Assembly (NCBI GenBank): GCA_029211145.1 | Contig: JARGEQ010000091.1 | Coordinates: 62,001 to 126,000 of the forward strand | Direction: 5' to 3' | Source: Marinimicrococcus flavescens | GTDB taxonomy: Bacteria; Pseudomonadota; Alphaproteobacteria; Geminicoccales; Geminicoccaceae | Length of the DNA stretch: 64,000 nucleotides | Part shown: piece after piece, positions 18,087 through 27,827 of the stretch | Numbering within the stretch: the first letter of the stretch is position 1 | Layout of the letters: every line of letters begins with the position of its first letter | Notes under the pieces: model-generated | Told to the model about the DNA's origin: nothing | The model's input: only the letters and a program-made list of their open reading frames with translations | Database searches by the model: none | Made by a program: the position numbers and the translations under genes

Positions 18087-19211
18087 ATGACGGCCCTGCT
18101 TCTGCTCCTCGCCATGCCGCTGGCGCTTGCTGCGGGGTTCTCGGCCCAGCGCGGCGGCATCTGCGCGGTGAGGGCCATCGAGGAGGTCGTGACGCTGGGG
18201 CGCTGGAGCCGCTTCCTGAGCTTTCTCGAATGCGCGCTTTGGGTGCTGGCGATCCTGCTGGTCCTTCATGCGGCCGGGATCGTCGAGCTTCCGGCCGTCG
18301 CGGCGTGGCAGCCGGGCGTCCACACCCTCGCCGGTGGCGCGCTGTTCGGCATCGGCGCGGTGATCAACGGCGCCTGCCTGCTCGGCTCGGCGGTGGCGCT
18401 GGCAGGTGGGCGCGTGAGCTACCTCGCACTGCTACCTGCCGTGGGTTTGGGCGGGCTGGCAGGCTCGGCGCTGGGCTCGCCGGCTGCGCAGGTCGGGACC
18501 CCCGGCATGCTGGCAAGCGGTGCCCACGTCGCCGCACCGGCGGCCATGGCTGCCGCGCTGTTCATCGCCTGGCGTCTGGCCTCGGTTCGCCGGCGATGCC
18601 CGTCATTGCGTTGTGTCGGCGACGTGCTGCGCGGAACGCGCTGGCCACCTGCGCTGGCCATGGCGGTGATCGCACTGGTCAACACGCCGCTTCTCCTGAC
18701 CGTCGAGGCCTGGCCCTACGGAGCCGTGCTGGCGGACCTGGCCCGCGGCGGTTCAGGAGCACGGCTCCTCACGGGCGTCCTCCTCGCCCTGGCTCTGCTG
18801 GGTGGCGCGGCCCTTGCCGCCCGCACCGCCGGCAGCTTCCGCTACCGCGGCCCTGAGGCCCGGCAGATCGCGCGCTCGCTCGTCGGAGGTGCACTCATGG
18901 GGGCGGGGGCGGCACTCGTGCCGGGGGGCAACACCAGCCTCGTGCTGGAGGGTCTGCCGCTGCTCGCGCCCCACGCCCTGATCGCCTACCCCGCGATGGT
19001 GGCGGCCATGGCCGCTGGCGTGGCCGTGCGGCATCGCCTCAGCGGCGGAACGTGGCGCGGCCGCGCTGCTCAGGCGGCGAGCTTGAGCCCCAGGATGCCG
19101 GCCACGATCAGACCGATGCAGGCGAGCCGCAGGGCGTCGGCGGGCTCGCCGAAGAGCAGGATGCCGAGCAGCGCGGTGCCCACCGTGCCCACACCGGTCC
19201 AGACGGCATAG
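18087..19211 (+). CDS. YeeE/YedE-family sulphur-compound transporter with an antisense-overlapping C-terminal tail
   Basis: This polytopic protein of 374 residues has the two-repeat YeeE/YedE pattern: '[20 protein letters not shown]' near the N-terminus, '[18 protein letters not shown]' and, in the second half, '[20 protein letters not shown]'. Members import thiosulphate or related sulphur species through conserved Cys residues; Cys in 'GGICAV' and 'NGACLLG' are retained. ATG 18087 is preferred over an upstream in-frame start at 17985 because GGGAG precedes it and the signal-like hydrophobic helix starts there. The last about 47 codons are low in hydrophobicity and lie antisense to the end of sugE, suggesting loss of the original stop codon. 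The substrate is inferred from the family. Confidence 0.85.
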   Translation: MTALLLLLAMPLALAAGFSAQRGGICAVRAIEEVVTLGRWSRFLSFLECALWVLAILLVLHAAGIVELPAVAAWQPGVHTLAGGALFGIGAVINGACLLGSAVALAGGRVSYLALLPAVGLGGLAGSALGSPAAQVGTPGMLASGAHVAAPAAMAAALFIAWRLASVRRRCPSLRCVGDVLRGTRWPPALAMAVIALVNTPLLLTVEAWPYGAVLADLARGGSGARLLTGVLLALALLGGAALAARTAGSFRYRGPEARQIARSLVGGALMGAGAALVPGGNTSLVLEGLPLLAPHALIAYPAMVAAMAAGVAVRHRLSGGTWRGRAAQAASLSPRMPATIRPMQASRRASAGSPKSRMPSSAVPTVPTPVQTA

Positions 19212-19384
19212 GCGGTGCCCAGCGGCAGCGTCCGGAGCGCCAGGCTCAAAAGCCAGAAGCTCGCGATCATCGCCAGAACGGTGAGCACCGAGGGCAGGGG
19301 GCGGGTGAAGCCCTCGGTCTGCTTGAGGCCCACCGCCCAGCCGATCTCGAAGAGGCCGGCGGCGAGCAGGATCAGCCATGCCAT
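19070..19384 (-). CDS. sugE: SMR-family guanidinium exporter (SugE/Gdx)
   Basis: The 104-residue protein with four transmembrane helices has the SMR signature '[20 protein letters not shown]' with the essential membrane Glu, plus '[20 protein letters not shown]' and '[20 protein letters not shown]'. The Glu-Ile-Gly-Trp-Ala and Lys-Gln-Thr-Glu-Gly features are of the SugE/Gdx subtype, which exports guanidinium in exchange for protons, rather than EmrE. A guanidine-II riboswitch lies directly upstream (19407-19476), which supports that substrate independently. ATG 19384 fits the family start; the open frame extends to 19516 but would cover the riboswitch. Its 3' end overlaps the convergent YeeE/YedE gene by 142 bases. 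Confidence 0.95.
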   Translation of the reverse strand: MAWLILLAAGLFEIGWAVGLKQTEGFTRPLPSVLTVLAMIASFWLLSLALRTLPLGTAYAVWTGVGTVGTALLGILLFGEPADALRLACIGLIVAGILGLKLAA

Positions 19385-19406
19385 GGGTAGAGGCTCCCGG
19401 GTAGGA

Positions 19407-19476
19407 GCAGGGTCGTCCCTGCCGTTGCCCGGGCTTCCCGCCGGGATGCGGCGAGGAAGGGCGGGGTCGTCCCCGC
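19407..19476 (-). promoter_or_regulatory. Guanidine-II (mini-ykkC) riboswitch
   Basis: Read on the minus strand there are two nearly identical hairpins, each with a 6-bp GC-rich stem and an ACGA tetraloop. The first is GCGGGG-ACGA-CCCCGC (19476-19461), the second GCAGGG-ACGA-CCCTGC (19422-19407), with a 38-base linker. Paired stem-loops with ACGR loops are the defining structure of mini-ykkC RNAs, now known as guanidine-II riboswitches, which turn on expression when guanidinium binds. The second hairpin ends 22 bases before the sugE ATG, where a GGGAG element sits, so control of translation initiation is likely. Confidence 0.93.
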
Positions 19477-19488
19477 GGGCTGCAGCTC

Positions 19489-19516
19489 GATCTAGCAAAG
19501 GGGGCACGGGGGTCAA
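19489..19516 (-). promoter_or_regulatory. Predicted sigma-70-type promoter for the riboswitch-sugE transcript
   Basis: On the minus strand TTGACC (19516-19511) and TAGATC (19494-19489) are separated by 16 bases. The expected start of transcription, about 19482, is only a few bases before the first riboswitch hairpin. The -35 element lies inside the 3' arm of the upstream terminator hairpin. Confidence 0.55.
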
Positions 19517-19544
19517 GACCGGCGCCGGGCATGACCCCCGTGCC
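19503..19544 (-). terminator. Terminator hairpin after the FMN reductase gene
   Basis: Perfect 13-bp arms (GGCACGGGGGTCA and its complement) flank a 16-base loop, starting 10 bases beyond the FMN reductase stop on the minus strand. Only a short CCCCTTT follows. It separates that gene from the riboswitch-sugE unit and shares bases with the -35 box of the latter. Confidence 0.6.
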
Positions 19545-19554
19545 GCCTTCCGGC

Positions 19555-20124
19555 TCAGCCGGCGGCGCGCAGCCGGACGATCTCGGCCGCCAGCCGGTTC
19601 ACCGCTGCCAGCATGAACTCGCGCGTGGGCTCGTCGGTGAGGGCGCCGTCGGTGAACTTGTCGCGGGCGCTGCCCACCGCCACATGCGGCCCCGGCGTCA
19701 GCCGCGCGCCTGCCGCCAGCAACGTGGTGACGATCTGGACGTGGGACCGCACGCCGCCGGCCATCCCGGGGGAGGCCGACATGACGAGGGTGGGTTTGCT
19801 CTTGAGGCAGGGCGCGGCATAGGGCCGCGAGGCCCAGTCCAGCGCGTTCTTCAGCACACCGCTCATCCCGTTGTTGTACTCCGGCGAGGCCAGCACCAGC
19901 CCGTCGGCGGCGGCGATCGCCTGGCGCAGCGCCGCCACGCCGATGGGTGCCGGATCGATGTCGATCTCCTGGTTGTAGAGCGGCACCTCGTCGAGGGGAT
20001 GGATACGAAGCGCGATCCGGGCCGGCAGGGCCGCCTGCAGGGCGCGCAGCAGCGCGCGATTGAGGGATGCGCTGCGCAGGCTGCCGGCAATGCCCACCAG
20101 AGTGAGCTTTTCCACGACCGTCAT
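19555..20124 (-). CDS. NADPH-dependent FMN reductase-family protein
   Basis: The 189-residue flavodoxin-fold protein has the FMN phosphate loop '[20 protein letters not shown]', '[20 protein letters not shown]', 'NALDWASRP' and '[20 protein letters not shown]'. These are the hallmarks of the ChrR/SsuE/azoreductase-like FMN_red family, which reduces quinones, chromate or flavins. ATG 20124 is chosen because GGAGG lies upstream and the fold begins right after; a GTG at 20142 is also in frame. It adds a third flavin-dependent reductase to the wrbA neighbourhood, though on the opposite strand. Confidence 0.92.
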   Translation of the reverse strand: MTVVEKLTLVGIAGSLRSASLNRALLRALQAALPARIALRIHPLDEVPLYNQEIDIDPAPIGVAALRQAIAAADGLVLASPEYNNGMSGVLKNALDWASRPYAAPCLKSKPTLVMSASPGMAGGVRSHVQIVTTLLAAGARLTPGPHVAVGSARDKFTDGALTDEPTREFMLAAVNRLAAEIVRLRAAG

Positions 20125-20203
20125 TCGTGCGATATCCTCCACCCGTTGCTGTTCGGCGCAGCCTGTCGCGCCTCGCGGCTACTACCTGACGCAGTCGCAG
20201 CGT

Positions 20204-20231
20204 TTGACAAGCGCGTGCACCCCGCTATAAG
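20204..20231 (+). promoter_or_regulatory. Predicted promoter of rpsD
   Basis: TTGACA (20204-20209) and TATAAG (20226-20231) are 16 bases apart, an almost consensus sigma-70-type promoter. Transcription would begin near 20238, giving a leader of about 60 bases before rpsD. Confidence 0.65.
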
Positions 20232-20298
20232 CGACGGCCAGAGCGCGGCCCCTGGGTCGCGATGTGTCTGTTCGTCCCGTTTTACATTCTGAGGGCCG

Positions 20299-20913
20299 AT
20301 GACCAAGCGTATCGCAGCCAAGGGCAAGATCTGCCGCCGTCTTGGCGTCAACCTGTGGGGCCGGTCCAAGGATCCCCTCGCGCGCCGCAACTATGCTCCC
20401 GGCGAGCATGGCCAGAAGCGCCGCAAGATGTCGGACTATGCTCTCCAGCTCGCTGCCAAGCAGAAGCTGAAGAAGTACTACGCCAACATGACCGAGCGGC
20501 AGTTCCACCGCACCTACGAGGAGGCCTCGCGCCTCCGCGGAGACACGGCCGAGAACCTGATCGGCCTGCTCGAGCGCCGCCTCGACATCGTGGTCTACCG
20601 GATGAACCTGGTGCCGACGATCTTCGCGGCCCGGCAGTTCGTCAACCATGGCCACGTCAAGGTCAACGGCCGCCGGGTGAACATCCCGAGCTTCCGCTGC
20701 AAGGAAGGCGACGTGGTCGAGGTGGCCGACCGGTCGAAGAACCACCAGCTGGTGGTCGAGACCGTGGCGCACCCCGAGCGCGACGTGCCCGAGTACATCG
20801 CCGTCGACCACAAGGCGCTCAAGGGCCAGTTCGTCCGGGTGCCCAAGATGGCCGACGTGCCCTACCCGGTGCAGATGGAGCCGAACCTGGTCATCGAGTA
20901 CTACTCGCGCTGA
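20299..20913 (+). CDS. rpsD: 30S ribosomal protein S4
   Basis: S4 is a primary 16S rRNA-binding protein that nucleates assembly of the 30S subunit. The 204-residue product has '[20 protein letters not shown]', '[20 protein letters not shown]', and the S4 RNA-binding domain '[20 protein letters not shown]'. The C-terminus ends 'VIEYYSR', as is typical. It lies alone, outside the large ribosomal protein operons, between its own promoter and a strong terminator. Confidence 0.99.
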   Translation: MTKRIAAKGKICRRLGVNLWGRSKDPLARRNYAPGEHGQKRRKMSDYALQLAAKQKLKKYYANMTERQFHRTYEEASRLRGDTAENLIGLLERRLDIVVYRMNLVPTIFAARQFVNHGHVKVNGRRVNIPSFRCKEGDVVEVADRSKNHQLVVETVAHPERDVPEYIAVDHKALKGQFVRVPKMADVPYPVQMEPNLVIEYYSR

Positions 20914-20940
20914 CCTGTCGGCATCTGCCGAGACGAGAGG

Positions 20941-20967
20941 GAGCCCGCCGGATCATCCGGCGGGCTC
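20941..20967 (+). terminator. Intrinsic terminator of rpsD
   Basis: A perfect 12-bp stem (GAGCCCGCCGGA and its complement) with a 3-base loop begins 28 bases after the rpsD stop and is followed by TTTCG. Good intrinsic terminator for a GC-rich genome. Confidence 0.85.
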
Positions 20968-20997
20968 TTTCGCGTCGGAGGGGGCGGGGCTGAAGGC

Positions 20998-22188
20998 TCA
21001 GGCCCCGGGGTCGGCGAAGAAGCAGGTGGCGTTGCCGCCGGCATAGTCGTCGATCATCGGCCGGAACGCCGGATCGGCGCGCTCGAGGGTGGCCCGCAGG
21101 CGGCGGGTTTCCATGCGCCCGGGAAAGCGGGCCATGTAGGCCTCGGCCCAGGCCATGTAGTGGCGCCCGTGGCCGCGCCGCGCCAGGAACCCCAGGTCCT
21201 GCTGCCGCCAGTCGGCCTCGACGCCGGGATTCTCGTCGGCCCTGGCGTAGGGGAGCACCTTCGCCGGGTCGACCGACGCATCGAGCAGAAAGTCCACCGC
21301 CCGGTGCAGGCTGCGCCCCTCGATCTCGAGGGCGTAGAGATCCTGGCCCTGGGTGGCGGCCATCTCGGCGATCGCCACCAGCGAGGCGATGGCATGGCGC
21401 TGGTACCAGAGCGCCCGGGCGCCGCGCGCCGTCTCCAGCGGCAGGCTCCCGTCGGGGCGCATCTGCCACAAGGCGCGCTCGAAGGCCGCCGGCCCGGCGC
21501 GAAACAAGCCATCGTCGCCGGTAAGCGCGCCCCACGCCATGAGCACGCTGGCGTCGAGATAGCTGTGATTGTTGCGCGCCGAGATGCCGCCGCCGTCCTG
21601 CTGCGCGCGGCGGGCCCGGGTGCGCTCGACCAGCCCGGCCAGCCAGTGACGGACGCGGACCTCGGCCGGCGTGTCGGGCCGCCCGCCCTCGCTCGCCAGA
21701 GCGAAGCTGACGATCGCCGGCAGGAGCATCCGGTCCAGGGCGTAGTAAGTGGCGGGCTCGTCATTGTCGAGACGGGCGAGCGCGCCCTCGCGCGCCCAGC
21801 GGTCGAGGGCCGCCAGGAGCGCCTCGGCGGCGGCCCCGTCGCCCGTGCCGAAGGCCGAGGCGGCGTTGTGCATCAGCGCCCACGAGAAGGGCTCCAGCCG
21901 CGTGTCGGTGCCGCCGGTGCGCTCGGCGCCGAAGGCCTCGGGTGCGGTCAGCGAGGCCATGGGCAGGCTGCCGCTGCCGCACAGGCGGGCGCGCAAGGCT
22001 GGCGGCGTGGCGGCCAGCACGGCGGCCCTGGCCTCGCGCCGGAACAGGACCTCGCCCGGGCGCGTCACCTCATAGGCGGCAAGCCGCGCCGGGTCGACCC
22101 AGGGCTCCATCCCGCCGATGGTGACGCAGGCGCCGAGCAGGCCCAGGGCCGCAAGGGCGAAGGACCAGCGCCATGGCGGGCTGGTCAC
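20998..22188 (-). CDS. Alginate-lyase-like lipoprotein
   Basis: The 396-residue exported protein starts with a lipoprotein signal (hydrophobic 'SFALAALGLLG' then the lipobox LLGAC), so it is probably anchored in the outer membrane or periplasm. The mature part is an alpha-helical polysaccharide-lyase-like domain of the alginate lyase (PF05426) type, with 'SWALMHNAASAFGTGD', 'PAIVSFALASEGGRPD' and the active-site region 'GISARNNHSYLDASVLMAWG' (Asn-Asn-His). I place the start at GTG 22188, which has AAGG 4 bases upstream and fits the signal peptide; the frame runs to 22296 but would overlap the divergent DUF3108 gene. Substrate not known. Confidence 0.78.
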   Translation of the reverse strand: MTSPPWRWSFALAALGLLGACVTIGGMEPWVDPARLAAYEVTRPGEVLFRREARAAVLAATPPALRARLCGSGSLPMASLTAPEAFGAERTGGTDTRLEPFSWALMHNAASAFGTGDGAAAEALLAALDRWAREGALARLDNDEPATYYALDRMLLPAIVSFALASEGGRPDTPAEVRVRHWLAGLVERTRARRAQQDGGGISARNNHSYLDASVLMAWGALTGDDGLFRAGPAAFERALWQMRPDGSLPLETARGARALWYQRHAIASLVAIAEMAATQGQDLYALEIEGRSLHRAVDFLLDASVDPAKVLPYARADENPGVEADWRQQDLGFLARRGHGRHYMAWAEAYMARFPGRMETRRLRATLERADPAFRPMIDDYAGGNATCFFADPGA

Positions 22189-22240
22189 GGCGCCTTGTGC
22201 ACGCCATCTAGGGCTGGGTGGGGGCCGTTCCTTGGAGTTG

Positions 22241-23086
22241 ATGTGCATGCCGTCCCGGCGTCTTTTCCTTGCCAGTCTGCTCTCGCTGCCCGCCACCGGG
22301 GCGCTGCTGCTGCCGCCGGGCAGGGCCGCTGCCAGCCTGCCGCCGGCGATCGACGCGCGCTATGACGTGCGCGTCGCCGGGATGACTGTAGCCGACCTTG
22401 CGCTGACCATCAGCCCCGAGGGCAACCGCGCGCGCAGCACCTTCGTGATGCGCAGCCGCGGACTGGCGGCCCTGATGAGCGACGCCTTCACGCGCTTCGA
22501 GGCGCTCAGCCGCATTGCGCCCGACGGCACGGGCGAGCCTGCCGCCTTCGAGGCCTACCACTACAAGCGCGACCGGACCCGCGAGATCTCGATACGGTAC
22601 GGCGAAGGCGGCGCGCTGGAGCGGGTCGAGCTCGTCAATCAGGGCCGGGACAAGAAGAGCGAGGTGCCCTCAGCGCTGCAGGCCGGCACGGTCGACCCGC
22701 TGACGGCTTTTCTGAGGCTGCGCGCGTGGCTTCCCGATGCGGCCCGGGGCAGGGCGCCGGCCACGAGGGTCATTCCGGTCTTCGAGGGGCGCAAGCGGTT
22801 CGACCTCGAGGCCACCTGGCTGCGCACGGAGCGGGGGAAGGGGGCGGGCTTGCCGCCGCATCACGAGCTGAAGGTGCGGCTGGTGGCGCTCTTCGGGTTC
22901 GACCGCGGCGACGATCTGGTGAGCTTTCCCGACGAGCCGCAAGGGCGCTGGCTGCGGGTGCTGGTGCAGGCCGACCGGCGGCTGCTGCCGCTCGTGGTCG
23001 AGACGGTGAACGACCGGCGCCCGGCGCGGGTGACGCTCACCGAGGACTGCCGGGCAGGCGAGCGCTGCCCGGCTTTGGTCCAGTAG
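22241..23086 (+). CDS. DUF3108 domain protein with twin-arginine-type signal peptide
   Basis: The 281-residue exported protein has a signal peptide beginning 'PSRRLFLASLLSLPATGALL', which contains a twin-arginine motif (S-R-R-x-F-L). The mature protein matches DUF3108, a beta-rich periplasmic domain: 'AIDARYDVRVAGMTVADLAL', 'AYHYKRDRTREISIRYGEGG', 'TVDPLTAFLRLRAWL', 'VIPVFEGRKRFDLEATWL'. TTGGAG precedes the ATG at 22241; ATG 22247 is an alternative. It is divergent from the alginate-lyase-like gene. DUF3108 proteins are probably outer-membrane or envelope related but have no defined activity. Confidence 0.88.
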   Translation: MCMPSRRLFLASLLSLPATGALLLPPGRAAASLPPAIDARYDVRVAGMTVADLALTISPEGNRARSTFVMRSRGLAALMSDAFTRFEALSRIAPDGTGEPAAFEAYHYKRDRTREISIRYGEGGALERVELVNQGRDKKSEVPSALQAGTVDPLTAFLRLRAWLPDAARGRAPATRVIPVFEGRKRFDLEATWLRTERGKGAGLPPHHELKVRLVALFGFDRGDDLVSFPDEPQGRWLRVLVQADRRLLPLVVETVNDRRPARVTLTEDCRAGERCPALVQ

Positions 23087-23098
23087 CGAGAGCCGGGC

Positions 23099-23428
23099 TC
23101 AGGCCTGGCTCACGCCCTTCTCCTGGAAGAGCTGCGCCAGCTCGCCGCTCTCGTACATCTCGCTGATGATGTCGCAGCCGCCGACCAGCTCGCCCTTGAC
23201 GTAGAGCTGCGGGAAGGTCGGCCAGTTGCTGAAGTCCTTCAGCCCCTGGCGCAGATCCATGTCGTCGAGGATGTTGTAGGACTGGTATTTTGCGCCCGTC
23301 TGGCCCAGCAGGTGGACCACCTTGGCGGAGAAGCCGCACATCGGAAAGACGGGGGTGCCCTTCATGTAGAGCACCACGTCGTCGCCCGCGATCTGCTCCT
23401 TGATGCGCTCGAAGACCGGCTCGCTCAT
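23099..23428 (-). CDS. grxD: Monothiol glutaredoxin, CGFS type
   Basis: Grx4-type proteins bind a [2Fe-2S] cluster with glutathione and pass it on, usually with a BolA partner. The 109-residue product has the CGFS motif starting at Cys31, 'YMKGTPVFPMCGFSAKVVHL', followed by 'NWPTFPQLYVKGELVGGCDI', the glutathione-binding region. The upstream gene on the same strand is bolA, so both halves of the Grx-BolA iron-sulphur complex are encoded together. Confidence 0.97.
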   Translation of the reverse strand: MSEPVFERIKEQIAGDDVVLYMKGTPVFPMCGFSAKVVHLLGQTGAKYQSYNILDDMDLRQGLKDFSNWPTFPQLYVKGELVGGCDIISEMYESGELAQLFQEKGVSQA

Positions 23429-23468
23429 CTCGTTCGATCCTTGTGAGGGAAATCTCGATGCCGCCGGC

Positions 23469-23702
23469 TCAGGCCGGCGCGGAGGTCGCCAAAGCCAGGG
23501 CGTGCAGCTCGCCGCCCATCCGTCCGCCCAGGGCGCTATAGACCATCTGGTGCTGCTGCAGCCGCGACTTGCCGCGGAAGGCCTCGGAGACGATGACCGC
23601 GCGATAATGGTCGCCGTCGCCGGCCAGATCCTCGATCGTCACCTGCGCGTCAGGCATCGCTTCCTTGATCAGCCGCTCGATGTCGGCCGCCGCCATCGCC
23701 AT
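23469..23702 (-). CDS. bolA: BolA-family iron-sulphur partner protein
   Basis: The 77-residue protein has the BolA/IbaG fold: 'ADIERLIKEAMPDAQVTIED', 'DGDHYRAVIVSEAFRGKSRL' and 'QQHQMVYSALGGRMGGELHA', including the conserved His that helps bind a [2Fe-2S] cluster together with a CGFS glutaredoxin. It lies between purL (15 bases upstream) and grxD, an order common in alphaproteobacteria. Length and sequence fit the shorter BolA2/IbaG-like branch. Confidence 0.94.
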   Translation of the reverse strand: MAMAAADIERLIKEAMPDAQVTIEDLAGDGDHYRAVIVSEAFRGKSRLQQHQMVYSALGGRMGGELHALALATSAPA

Positions 23703-23717
23703 CCATACTGCTCCCGC

Positions 23718-25919
<2,202 letters not shown>

Positions 25920-25930
25920 CTCTTCCGTCC

Positions 25931-26593
25931 TCAGGCCAGGGCGCCCATCAGCGAGCGGAACAGCGGCAGGCCGTCGCTGCCACCAAGCAGCGGCTCGATG
26001 GCCCGCTCGGGATGCGGCATCATGCCCAGCACGTTGCGCTGCTCCGACAGGACGCCGGCGATGCCGGCCATGGAGCCGTTGGGATTCTCCAGATAGCGGA
26101 ACGCCACCCGGTCCTCGTCCTCGAGGCGCTTCAGGCCGTCCTCGTCGATCTGGTAGTTGCCGTCATGATGCGCGACCGGCAGGGCGATCCGCGCGTCGGC
26201 GGCGAAGCTGCCGGTGAACGGGCTGCTCGCCGTCGCGACCTGCATGGCCACCGTGCGGCAAACGAAGCCGAGGCCGGCATTGCGCAGCAGCGCGCCGGGC
26301 AGCAGGCCCGCTTCGGTCAGCACCTGAAAGCCGTTGCAGATGCCCAGCACCGCCACGCCGCGCGCGGCCTGGCGGGCCACCTCGCGCATCACCGGCGAGC
26401 GGGCGGCGATGGCGCCGCAGCGCAGATAGTCGCCGAAGGAGAAGCCGCCGGGGATGCCGATCAGGTCGAGCGGCGGCAGATCCGTGTCCTGGTGCCAGAT
26501 CCGGGCCACGGGCTTGTCGAAACAGCGCTCCATGGCGACCGCGAGGTCGCGATCGCAGTTGGAGCCGGGGAAGGTGATGACCGCCGCGCGCAT
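25931..26593 (-). CDS. purQ: Phosphoribosylformylglycinamidine synthase subunit PurQ (glutaminase)
   Basis: PurQ is the class I glutamine amidotransferase subunit that supplies ammonia to PurL. The 220-residue protein begins '[20 protein letters not shown]'. It has the nucleophile elbow '[20 protein letters not shown]' with catalytic Cys, 'VAHHDGNYQ', and the C-terminal '[17 protein letters not shown]' carrying the His and Glu of the triad. Confidence 0.98.
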   Translation of the reverse strand: MRAAVITFPGSNCDRDLAVAMERCFDKPVARIWHQDTDLPPLDLIGIPGGFSFGDYLRCGAIAARSPVMREVARQAARGVAVLGICNGFQVLTEAGLLPGALLRNAGLGFVCRTVAMQVATASSPFTGSFAADARIALPVAHHDGNYQIDEDGLKRLEDEDRVAFRYLENPNGSMAGIAGVLSEQRNVLGMMPHPERAIEPLLGGSDGLPLFRSLMGALA

Positions 26594-26666
26594 CGTGATT
26601 CAGCTCGCCGGGAAGGGGGGTGCGGGCAAGGCGTCCAGGCCCCGCGAGGCGGGGCGCGGCCGCCGT

Positions 26667-26909
26667 TCAGGCGTCGATGCTGATCGAGTAGGTCTCGATC
26701 ACCGGGTTGGCGAGAAGCCGCTCGCACATCGCCTCGACCGCCTTTTCGGCAGCGGCCCGGTCCTGGTGTGCGAGATCGAGCTCGATCACCTTGAGCCGGC
26801 GGACATGCTCGACACCCTCGAAGCCCAGGCTCGCCAGGGAGCGCTCGATGGTCTGCGCCTCGGGGTCGAGCACCCCGGGCCGCAGGCTGATCTCGACACG
26901 TGCCTTCAC
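26667..26909 (-). CDS. purS: Phosphoribosylformylglycinamidine synthase subunit PurS
   Basis: PurS is the small dimeric subunit that docks PurQ to PurL. The 80-residue product reads '[20 protein letters not shown]', '[20 protein letters not shown]' and '[15 protein letters not shown]', all typical. The start is a GTG at 26909 whose last two bases plus the next form the purC stop (GTGA overlap), so translation is probably coupled. The open frame extends much further upstream but that part is a shadow of purC. Confidence 0.95.
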   Translation of the reverse strand: MKARVEISLRPGVLDPEAQTIERSLASLGFEGVEHVRRLKVIELDLAHQDRAAAEKAVEAMCERLLANPVIETYSISIDA

Positions 26910-27670
26910 TGCAGGGTCTCCGGTCCCTTGAGGTCGCGCGGGCCGGCCTCGGGCAGGATGCCCAGTCGCCGCGCGATCTCGGCATAGCCCTCCTGGACAT
27001 TGCCGAGATCGCGCCGGAACCGGTCCTTGTCGAGCCGCTCGTTGGTGCGCACGTCCCACAGCCGGCAATTGTCGGGGCTGATCTCGTCGGCCAGGACGAT
27101 GCGCATGTCCTCGTCCTCCCACAGGCGGCCGAACTCGAGCTTGAGATCGACCAGCTTGAGGCCGACGCCGAGGAACAGCCCGGAGAGGAAGTCGTTGACG
27201 CGCAGCGTCATGTTCAAGATCTCGTCCAGCTCCTGGTAGCTGGCCCAGCCGAACGCGGTGATGTGCTCCTCGCTGATCAGCGGGTCGCCGAGCTGGTCGT
27301 TCTTGTAATAGTACTCGACGATCGAGCGGGGCAGGGCGGTGCCTTCCTCGAGGCCGAAGCGCTGCGAGAGCGAGCCCGCTGCCACGTTCCGGACCACCAC
27401 CTCGACCGGGATGATGTCGACTTCCTTGATCAGCTGCTCGCGCATGTTCAGGCGGCGCACGAAGTGCGTCGGCACGCCGATCTCGGCCAGGCGCATCATC
27501 AGATATTCGGAGATGCGGTTGTTGAGCACGCCCTTGCCGGTGATGACGGCGTGCTTCTTGTTGTTGAAGGCGGTGGCATCGTCCTTGAAATACTGGATGA
27601 GGGTTCCCGGCTCGGGCCCCTCGTAAAGGACTTTGGCTTTGCCTTCGTAGACCTGCCTGCGGCGGCTCAT
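26906..27670 (-). CDS. purC: Phosphoribosylaminoimidazole-succinocarboxamide synthase
   Basis: PurC (SAICAR synthase) ligates aspartate to CAIR using ATP. The 254-residue product shows '[20 protein letters not shown]', '[20 protein letters not shown]', '[20 protein letters not shown]', '[20 protein letters not shown]' and '[14 protein letters not shown]'. It is the first gene of the purine run; a promoter-like sequence (27748-27776) and a terminator-like hairpin (27699-27719) lie in its leader. Confidence 0.98.
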   Translation of the reverse strand: MSRRRQVYEGKAKVLYEGPEPGTLIQYFKDDATAFNNKKHAVITGKGVLNNRISEYLMMRLAEIGVPTHFVRRLNMREQLIKEVDIIPVEVVVRNVAAGSLSQRFGLEEGTALPRSIVEYYYKNDQLGDPLISEEHITAFGWASYQELDEILNMTLRVNDFLSGLFLGVGLKLVDLKLEFGRLWEDEDMRIVLADEISPDNCRLWDVRTNERLDKDRFRRDLGNVQEGYAEIARRLGILPEAGPRDLKGPETLQ

Positions 27671-27698
27671 GGCTACATCCAGGGCATGACAAGGAAAA

Positions 27699-27719
27699 CG
27701 GCGCCCGTACTGGGCGCCG
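27699..27719 (-). terminator. Terminator-like hairpin in the purC leader
   Basis: On the minus strand an 8-bp perfect stem (CGGCGCCC and its complement) with a 5-base loop is followed at once by TTTTCC, then 28 bases later by the purC ATG. It has the form of an intrinsic terminator. It could end the nadE transcript or act as an attenuator for purC. Confidence 0.6.
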
Positions 27720-27747
27720 GCGTAGCCCGGGCTGGGCGGGCCGCACC

Positions 27748-27776
27748 TGTATAGGGCAGTGCCGTCAAGCGCACAA
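27748..27776 (-). promoter_or_regulatory. Predicted promoter upstream of purC
   Basis: On the minus strand TTGTGC (27776-27771) and TATACA (27753-27748) are 17 bases apart. Transcription would start near 27741, upstream of the terminator-like hairpin at 27699-27719. Confidence 0.45.
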
Positions 27777-27827
27777 CCGAACCGCCCTGCGGCCCACGGT
27801 CTGACCGCGCCGGCAACGGGCCGGCTC

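Noticed and set aside
20143-20298. Autoregulatory S4 leader pseudoknot before rpsD
   Set aside because: The leader is only about 60 bases from the predicted start and I could not draw a convincing pseudoknot.
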